DNA from: UBA12191 sp009937185
GTDB taxonomy: Bacteria; Planctomycetota; UBA8108; UBA1146
Assembly: GCA_938075155.1 (NCBI GenBank)
Contig: CALJGL010000004.1
Coordinates: 124,001 to 188,000 of the forward strand
DNA: 64,000 nt
Reading direction: 5' to 3'
This document shows positions 58,154 through 64,000 of the stretch, one piece after another. Within the stretch, counting starts at the first letter, position 1, and every line of letters starts with the position of its first letter. A program made the position numbers and the translations under genes. The notes under the pieces were generated by a model. The model did no database searches. It was not told the origin of the DNA and saw only the letters and a list, made by a program, of their open reading frames with translations.

Positions 58154-60655
58154 ATGAATGAACTGAGCACCTTCGCTGAAAAAATAGTTCCCTGGTTGAT
58201 CGCTTTCTTACCAGGCCTGTTCATTATTGCCTATGGCAAGGTTCGTTGGGGCCTGCTACTGATCGGCTCCATCATTGCATTTGATCCCAAACTCGTAGGG
58301 ATCCCCGAGGTCTTCACTTGGGATGCTCAGGGAGTTTACCTCGTCTCCTTTGCCCTCTTCGCCTTGTTCGCGCTCGTACCACCCTTGCGTGCTGTCATCT
58401 TGAGCAAGCCGGCGATGATCGCAGTGAAAAGTGTCCTGCCTCCCATCAGTGAGACTGAAAAAGAAGCGCTCGAAGGTGGAACGGTCGGTTGGGATGGCGA
58501 ACTCTTCAGTGGTAGCCCTGACTGGCATACCTATCTTGGACAAGGGACCTCCGAGTTATCACCTCGTGAGCAAGAGTTCATCGACGGTCCCCTCGCCCAA
58601 CTCGCTTCTATGGTCGACTGTTGGCGTGACCGCCAAGAGGGCGCCATATCCGAAGAAACTTTTCAGTTCCTTTGCGATAATGGATTTTTTGGCCTGATCA
58701 TTCCTCAGGAATATGGTGGGCTAGGATTCTCCGCGACCGCCATATCAACCATCATTTCCAAGGCAGCCACCGTCAGTAATGCTCTCGCGATTACCATCAT
58801 GGTTCCAAACTCGTTAGGCCCTGGCGAACTCCTCCTTCATTATGGAACCGACAAACAAAAGAAAACTCTTCTCCCTAAATTGGCAAAAGGCCAAGAGATT
58901 CCTTGTTTTGCTCTCACCGAACCCGGTGCGGGGTCAGATGCTGCTGGATCGATGTCTTCCCATGGTGTCATTGTCGAGGAAGAAGTAGACGGCCAGAAAA
59001 TACTGGGAATGCGGATTCATTGGGAAAAGAGATACATCACTCTTGCTCCTAGAGCGACAATGATCGGTGTGGCCTTCAGGCTCTATGATCCTGAACGCCT
59101 ATTGGGTGATAAGGAAGACCTTGGTATCACCTGTGCTCTCATCCCTTCTGACACACCCGGCGTCGATTCTGGCGAGAGACACGACCCCCTCGGCGTCCCC
59201 TTCCTCAATGGCCCGACTCGCGGACGGGACGTATTTGTCTCACTCGACACCGTTATCGGTGGACGCGAAGGCTGTGGTAAAGGCTGGACCATGCTGATGC
59301 AGTGCCTCTCTGCGGGTCGAGGCATCATGCTTCCTTCGAGTTCTACTGGAGGAGCCCAGTTGTCCCTACGAGTGGCGGGAGCACACGCTTCTGTTCGAGA
59401 ACAATTCGGTATGCCGATCGGTAAGTTTGAGGGCGTTCAAGAGCCCTTAGTTCGCTCTGCCGCTCATGTCTATTCACTCGATGCCTTGAGGCTATCGACC
59501 ACTCTTGCTGTCGATAGCGGCGAAAAACCTGCCGTTCTCAGTGCAGTGGCAAAAGCCTACGCGACCGAACGCCTGCGTGACGTCGTCAATGACTGCATGG
59601 ACGTCGTCGCAGGAAATGCGATTTGTCGCGGTCCTCGCAATGAAATGGCCAATGCATACTCCACCGTTCCCGTGGGGATTACGGTAGAGGGCGCCAACAT
59701 TCTGACCCGAACGCTGATCATCTTTGGTCAAGGAGCGGTGCGCTGTCATCCTTTCGTTCAGCAGGAATTGGCCGCGGTCGAATCCGGAAATCTTCGCGAT
59801 TTCGATAAGGCCTTCTGGGGTCATGTCGGATTCGTGAAATCTAATGGAGTCAGAACACTGCTCCATCGCATCACAGGAGCAAGATTCGCCAGTAAACACT
59901 TCACCGGTTCTATCGGAAGAAGTCATCAACGTCTCACAGCTCTCTCTAGCGCCTTTGCTTTATGCACAGACGCCGCGATGGGTACCCTTGGAGGATCTCT
60001 CAAACGCAAAGAACATCTGACCGGGCGTTTGGCGGATGCTCTGACTTGGATGGTTGTCGGATCAGTCACACTCAAGAAGTTCCAAGACGAGGGTCGTTTG
60101 GCAAGGGACAAAGACCTTGTCGATTACTTATTGCAAACCTGTGTTCAAAATACGGAAGAAGCAATGGGAGGATTCCTTGCGAATCTGCCTCTTCGACCAG
60201 CAGCATGGGGACTCCGCCTTCTCGGTGTCCCTGGAGGACGTCGAAGCACCGGACCGTCCGACAAACTCGCTGACCGCATAGGAGAACAGCTCCTCGACGG
60301 AAAAGACCTCTGGGTCTCATTGACGAATAATGTCCTCACCCGTCCGAGCTCTTCACCAGGACTCTGGATGCTCGAAGATGCGCTTCAAAAAGTTGTAAAA
60401 GCACAACCGGATAAAAAAGCTCTGAAGGACGCAGTCCGAAAAGGAACACTTCCGAAGGGCCCCTTCCCCTCTTTGATCGAAAAGGGAGTCAAAGCTGGAG
60501 TGATCGACGCGGAAGGTGCTATTCGATTACACGCCGCTGAACAAGCGCGCCAAGAAGCCATCACTGTAGATCACTTCCCGGCAGGAGTCGCACCCGCGAG
60601 CTCTCAGGAAGTCACGAATGGACTCTTGAATTCGAGTGGACGTAAAAAACTCTAA
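58154..60655 (+). CDS. fadE: Acyl-CoA dehydrogenase, FadE type
   Basis: 833 residues, as for E. coli FadE (814). Two or three N-terminal hydrophobic segments (about 11-28 and 60-80) anchor it in the inner membrane. The acyl-CoA dehydrogenase core starts near residue 130: GFFGLIIPQEYGGLGFSATAIS, CFALTEPGAGSDAAGSMSS (FAD-binding), FGMPIGKFEGVQEPLVRSA and GNAICRGPRNEMANAYSTVPVGITVEGANILTRT. The C-terminal 250 residues are the DUF1974 part. It oxidises acyl-CoA in the first step of beta-oxidation. Normal in every visible respect. Confidence 0.94.
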   Translation: MNELSTFAEKIVPWLIAFLPGLFIIAYGKVRWGLLLIGSIIAFDPKLVGIPEVFTWDAQGVYLVSFALFALFALVPPLRAVILSKPAMIAVKSVLPPISETEKEALEGGTVGWDGELFSGSPDWHTYLGQGTSELSPREQEFIDGPLAQLASMVDCWRDRQEGAISEETFQFLCDNGFFGLIIPQEYGGLGFSATAISTIISKAATVSNALAITIMVPNSLGPGELLLHYGTDKQKKTLLPKLAKGQEIPCFALTEPGAGSDAAGSMSSHGVIVEEEVDGQKILGMRIHWEKRYITLAPRATMIGVAFRLYDPERLLGDKEDLGITCALIPSDTPGVDSGERHDPLGVPFLNGPTRGRDVFVSLDTVIGGREGCGKGWTMLMQCLSAGRGIMLPSSSTGGAQLSLRVAGAHASVREQFGMPIGKFEGVQEPLVRSAAHVYSLDALRLSTTLAVDSGEKPAVLSAVAKAYATERLRDVVNDCMDVVAGNAICRGPRNEMANAYSTVPVGITVEGANILTRTLIIFGQGAVRCHPFVQQELAAVESGNLRDFDKAFWGHVGFVKSNGVRTLLHRITGARFASKHFTGSIGRSHQRLTALSSAFALCTDAAMGTLGGSLKRKEHLTGRLADALTWMVVGSVTLKKFQDEGRLARDKDLVDYLLQTCVQNTEEAMGGFLANLPLRPAAWGLRLLGVPGGRRSTGPSDKLADRIGEQLLDGKDLWVSLTNNVLTRPSSSPGLWMLEDALQKVVKAQPDKKALKDAVRKGTLPKGPFPSLIEKGVKAGVIDAEGAIRLHAAEQARQEAITVDHFPAGVAPASSQEVTNGLLNSSGRKKL

Positions 60656-60672
60656 TCAGAACTTCGGGATCA

Positions 60673-63006
60673 TTAATCTGATTCTGAAGTTATGTCTGAT
60701 TCAGATTTTCCTCCCGGCAAGAACCGATGAAGCGCGGGGAGAAGCAACAGCGCACCGATCATGTTCCCGGCAAACATGAAACTCAGCAATACGCCCATGT
60801 CTGCCTGAAGCTTAAGATCAGAGAAGATCCACGTTGCGACACCGATAGCCAATGTTAAACCGGTGACGAGAACGGCATTCCCTGAGCGTCTGAGGGCCTG
60901 GAGATAACTCTCTCCTAATGAGTGACCGGACCTTCTTGCAATCAACAGTTGATGCGTCAGATATATTCCGTAGTCAACTCCGATTCCCACTCCCAGAGCC
61001 GTCACGGGTAAGGTTGAAACCTTCAGCCCGATTCCCAATGCGACCATCAACGAGTAACACAATACACTCACGAGACAGAGCGGTAGCACCACACAAAGAG
61101 TTGCCCGAATAGACCTAAAGGCGAGGAGTCCTAGCACGATGACGACACCATAGATGGTCAACAACATGCGCATTTGGGCGGCTGAAACAACTTCATTTGT
61201 CGCTGCCATGACACCCACATTGCCAGTTGCCAATAAGAACCTAGCGGTTCCATCCACCCCAAACTCCCGATCAAAATCTTCGACAGCAGCGGTCACTCTT
61301 TTGATCGTCTCGGCTTTATGGTCTTCAGTGAAAATCATGACGGGAAGCACACTGGCGTCCGAGTTCAGTAATCCTGTCGAGGTTTCGATACTCGACAAGG
61401 ACTGCATCAGAACATCTTGGTTTCTCGGCAGTTCTCTCCATACAGGAGAACCTTCACTCCATGCCGCCGCGAGAATACGCGCAACCTGCGGGAGGGAGAT
61501 CGTCGAACGAACACCTTCGACATGAGAGATTCTCCATTGAAACTCATCGATCAAATCCATCACGTCATGATCGATACTTCCATCCGGATGAGATTCGACG
61601 ATGACCGTCATCAAATCCACACCTATTGAGAATGAGTCCGCAATGGTGACAGAGTCTATATTGTAACGCGATCCTGGACGAAGCTCTGGCAAGCCCTTAT
61701 CTGCGTCTCCAATGATGACACGTGTCGAAGAATCATAAGCGAGCATTCCTCCGGTCAGAGCCAGCAGCACCAGTAAAAATGCAACTCTGGGTTTCGTCGC
61801 GAGGTTTATACGTGCCCAAAGTCCTTCACGAACTGGCATCGGTTGAGAGAGCCGTTGAACAAGTTTTTCGTCTTGAGCCATCCTTGCCAACAAAATCGGC
61901 AGCAGCATGAAACCGGTTCCAAAGATCAACACCACGCCTATAGCCGACATCACTGCTAAGTCTTGAATCACCTGAATCGGAATAAAAAGAAGGGTCAAAA
62001 ACCCTACGGAATCACTGAGAAGCGCAACGACTCCAGGAACAAATAACTGGCCAAATGCTTTCTTTGACGCCTCCGCTGGAAGACTTCCCTGACTTAAAGC
62101 CGAGGAGAATGCCCCAACCATTTGAACGCCATGCGACATGGCGATGGCGAAGATCAGGAATGGAACAAGGATCGACATCGGATCGAGACCATACCCGAGT
62201 GTCGTCACCCCACCCATTGTCCAGACAACGGCCAACAAAGAGGATAATAAAGGGAAGAGTGTCAACTTCCATGAACGGGTAAACCCTCTTACGAAGAGGG
62301 CCGTCACAGCAAGGGCTATGAGGAAGAAGGCTGCTACTTGAGCGGCTCCAGAAGCGATATCGTGTACCGCTTTCGAAAACCCGATCATATGAATGTCCAC
62401 TTTGTCATCGACAAAGGGATCACGAATCATTTCTTCGAGAAGACGCCCGACCTCAATCGGATCAGGAGCTTCTTTTGTATTAGGATCCAACTCCACCAAA
62501 GTCGCAGTGACCATGGCAGCAGAAAAGTCATTAGCAACGAGTCGACCAACCTGACCTGATTGGAGAGCATTTTCTCTGACCAGTTCAGCCATCTCCTCAG
62601 TAGGCTTCCAATCTGCGGGCACCACATTCCCACCCTCAAAACCTCCTTCAACGATTCTTACAAACCGAACGTTAGGGGTGAAGATCGAGGTGATGGAAGA
62701 GCGATCCACCCCTGGCACAGATCCAAGGGCTCGGGTGACCTTATTCAACTTTTCAAGAGAGTCCGGATTAAAGAGATTTCCATCCCTGTCCCTGACAGCG
62801 ATTAGTAATCTGTTGGCTCCACCGAATTGAGATTGATACTCCCTGAAAACATCCATCCAAGGATGATCTTTAGGAAGTTGTTTTTCAAAGCCGGCATCGA
62901 TGGCGAGACGAGTCGCCTGAAAGGTCAGGAAGACTGTAAGTACGGCGAGGAGTATGAGGACTTGTCGACTACGACCAAACAACCATGATTCGAGCAAAGA
63001 TCTCAT
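60673..63006 (-). CDS. RND-superfamily (MMPL-type) exporter
   Basis: 777 residues in two similar halves, each with one membrane helix, a large outer domain and five more helices. The first half has VLILLAVLTVFLTFQ and the sterol-sensing-like stretch AAFFLIALAVTALFVRG through LVPFLIFAIAMSHGVQMVGAF; the second ends in the equivalent LPVTALGVGIGVDYGIYLTHQ with the conserved G-DY motif. RND permeases of this type move lipids or hydrophobic compounds across the inner membrane using the proton gradient. It overlaps the Ycf48-like gene by four bases (ATGA at 63003-63006) as in similar pairs of other bacteria. The substrate is unknown. Confidence 0.9.
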   Translation of the reverse strand: MRSLLESWLFGRSRQVLILLAVLTVFLTFQATRLAIDAGFEKQLPKDHPWMDVFREYQSQFGGANRLLIAVRDRDGNLFNPDSLEKLNKVTRALGSVPGVDRSSITSIFTPNVRFVRIVEGGFEGGNVVPADWKPTEEMAELVRENALQSGQVGRLVANDFSAAMVTATLVELDPNTKEAPDPIEVGRLLEEMIRDPFVDDKVDIHMIGFSKAVHDIASGAAQVAAFFLIALAVTALFVRGFTRSWKLTLFPLLSSLLAVVWTMGGVTTLGYGLDPMSILVPFLIFAIAMSHGVQMVGAFSSALSQGSLPAEASKKAFGQLFVPGVVALLSDSVGFLTLLFIPIQVIQDLAVMSAIGVVLIFGTGFMLLPILLARMAQDEKLVQRLSQPMPVREGLWARINLATKPRVAFLLVLLALTGGMLAYDSSTRVIIGDADKGLPELRPGSRYNIDSVTIADSFSIGVDLMTVIVESHPDGSIDHDVMDLIDEFQWRISHVEGVRSTISLPQVARILAAAWSEGSPVWRELPRNQDVLMQSLSSIETSTGLLNSDASVLPVMIFTEDHKAETIKRVTAAVEDFDREFGVDGTARFLLATGNVGVMAATNEVVSAAQMRMLLTIYGVVIVLGLLAFRSIRATLCVVLPLCLVSVLCYSLMVALGIGLKVSTLPVTALGVGIGVDYGIYLTHQLLIARRSGHSLGESYLQALRRSGNAVLVTGLTLAIGVATWIFSDLKLQADMGVLLSFMFAGNMIGALLLLPALHRFLPGGKSESDITSESD

Positions 63007-64000
63007 CGAGGGCCTCCCTGCTCTGTCGAAGAATCGGTATCAGGAGTCGTCTCTAAAGAATCGAATCCTTTTTCACCGAGTCCGAGAACTCTTCCTGTTG
63101 GCAGGAGAAGTGGTTTCGAGAGTAATCTCCTTCGATCCTGCTTCGGCTTCATCTGGGACCATTCTCCGCTTCGTGCCGACCTAATTAGGACCACACCCTC
63201 TGCTCCAACGACCACAGTAGTGCCGTCTGCCAGAACCCCCCCCCCGAAGAGAGTGGCTTCAGAAGGATGATCGACCTGAGTCCATTCACCCGGTCGACCT
63301 TCCCAAAGGTTGCCCCTCAAGCCCATCAAGGTCCAACGATCTTCTGTAACAAGAATATCGAAGAGTGTTCCTTCATAAGGGCTTTCCAGTGCCGACCAGG
63401 TTTCTCCCCCGTCTTTACTGCTGAGAATAGAGCCGAATTCTCCTGCTGCCAAAACTTCGTCACCCGTCACCTTCAACGAATAGAGATGCGGTCCTTCTTC
63501 GTTCGCCTCACCTTTACTCCAACTCTTTCCGCCGTCCCGAGTGACCATCACCAGACCAAAGGCCCCCGCAGCCACGACGTGTTCATTCCCCAAATCAACC
63601 ACCGAAAAAAGTGCCTGATCGGCTTCAGGATCATGATGAACTTTTTCCCATGTATCACCAAAGTCTCTGGATCGTAAAACCAATCCTTCATGACCTACAG
63701 CAAAGGCAGTCCCATCGGAACTCAAGGTGACGTCGCATATCATTCGGCGTGAGGGAACAGGCACTTGCTGAAACTGCTCACCCCCATCAGCGGAAACCAA
63801 AATGACTCCGCGATCTCCGACAAGAATGACTCTCTGCCCACTGACGGCTCCAGATAGATATAGAGCGGTGTCAAACTTATCAGAGGAAAGAAGAAACGCT
63901 GAATCCGGAAGAGAGGTCGTTGGATTGTCTTTCTGAGGAGACTGGGCTTCTGCGAGAAGGACTTCGTTACCGATCTGGTCTGAGGTTTCCCCAAACCAGC
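63003..64000 (-). CDS. Ycf48-like/BNR-repeat beta-propeller protein, 5' end outside the window
   Basis: The frame is open to the last base of the window (WFGETSDQIGNEVLLAEAQ and on), so the true start is beyond 64000; about 332 residues are visible. Ycf48/photosystem II stability-factor-type blades repeat: SRDFGDTWEKVHHD, TRDGGKSWSKGEAN and SSKDGGETWSALESP with the GD-W motif. Lone W-D-D-GGE type motifs mark each blade. Proteins of this sort are encoded beside RND exporters in many bacteria and are thought to help the exporter in the periplasm. Its stop overlaps the exporter start in ATGA, so the pair is translated together. Confidence 0.85.
   Translation of the reverse strand, partial: WFGETSDQIGNEVLLAEAQSPQKDNPTTSLPDSAFLLSSDKFDTALYLSGAVSGQRVILVGDRGVILVSADGGEQFQQVPVPSRRMICDVTLSSDGTAFAVGHEGLVLRSRDFGDTWEKVHHDPEADQALFSVVDLGNEHVVAAGAFGLVMVTRDGGKSWSKGEANEEGPHLYSLKVTGDEVLAAGEFGSILSSKDGGETWSALESPYEGTLFDILVTEDRWTLMGLRGNLWEGRPGEWTQVDHPSEATLFGGGVLADGTTVVVGAEGVVLIRSARSGEWSQMKPKQDRRRLLSKPLLLPTGRVLGLGEKGFDSLETTPDTDSSTEQGGPR

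Overview
The window looks like a chromosomal segment of a Gram-negative-type bacterium of the PVC superphylum, most likely a free-living (possibly marine) planctomycete. This is inferred from gene content. Two secreted proteins end in the same EF-hand/dockerin-like tail. A GreA factor carries a very long N-terminal extension, as chlamydial GreA does. There are HEAT-repeat, von Willebrand A and FG-GAP proteins with signal peptides or lipoboxes, a LexA operator of the CGAAC-N4-GTTCG type, and lipid A-type acyltransferases that imply an outer membrane. Base composition is near 50% G+C throughout. I saw no insertion sequence, prophage, CRISPR array, tRNA or rRNA, and the text reads as ordinary chromosome.

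Layout. 1-3.0 kb: envelope genes (end of a GT9 glycosyltransferase, a DUF374 acyltransferase, an LpxL/HtrB-type acyltransferase) around an unknown secreted protein. 3.1-6.8 kb: an A-type iron-sulfur carrier, then a leftward overlapping operon hisS, alpha/beta hydrolase, E1-alpha-like dehydrogenase. 6.9-9.2 kb: kbl-tdh, threonine to glycine plus acetyl-CoA. 9.6-17.2 kb: a dockerin-tailed secreted protein, pyruvate kinase, DUF72, a swivel-first aconitase and adenosine deaminase. 17.2-22.3 kb: a translationally coupled ABC transporter operon with a divergent second permease. 22.3-24.4 kb: NTF2-like protein, moaA and a tandem helix-turn-helix protein. 24.4-24.9 kb: an AT-rich gap with two adjacent perfect DnaA boxes, a third near-match and inverted repeats. 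24.9-31.6 kb, mainly rightward: NYN nuclease, queA, a zinc/J-domain protein, a DASS transporter, a lipoprotein, a HEXXH lipoprotein, moaD and moaE. 31.6-38.9 kb, leftward: gltA, nadE, fabI, a Met-rich secreted protein and a DegP-like protease. 39.1-46.1 kb: FG-GAP protein, dihydroorotase, a glucose/sorbosone dehydrogenase-type secreted protein and ispH. 46.4-51.5 kb: hutU, hutI and long greA. 51.5-55.4 kb: truD, a hexapeptide acyltransferase, queF, lexA and a small lexA-coupled gene. 55.5-64 kb: HEAT/VWA protein, lipoprotein, fadE, an RND exporter and a Ycf48-like protein cut by the window end.

How the genes work together. Central metabolism is well represented (pyk, gltA, aconitase, E1-alpha, threonine and histidine catabolism, fadE), together with cofactor and tRNA modification (moaA/D/E, nadE, queA, queF, truD, ispH, A-type carrier). 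Regulation is most visible at lexA, where a consensus -35 and an SOS palindrome overlap. The most intriguing spot is the 24.4-24.9 kb gap: DnaA boxes lie where gene direction changes from mostly leftward to mostly rightward, and the flanking genes encode a tandem-HTH protein and a NYN-domain protein. It is a candidate replication origin or DnaA-controlled switch. I found no clear defence system or mobile island.
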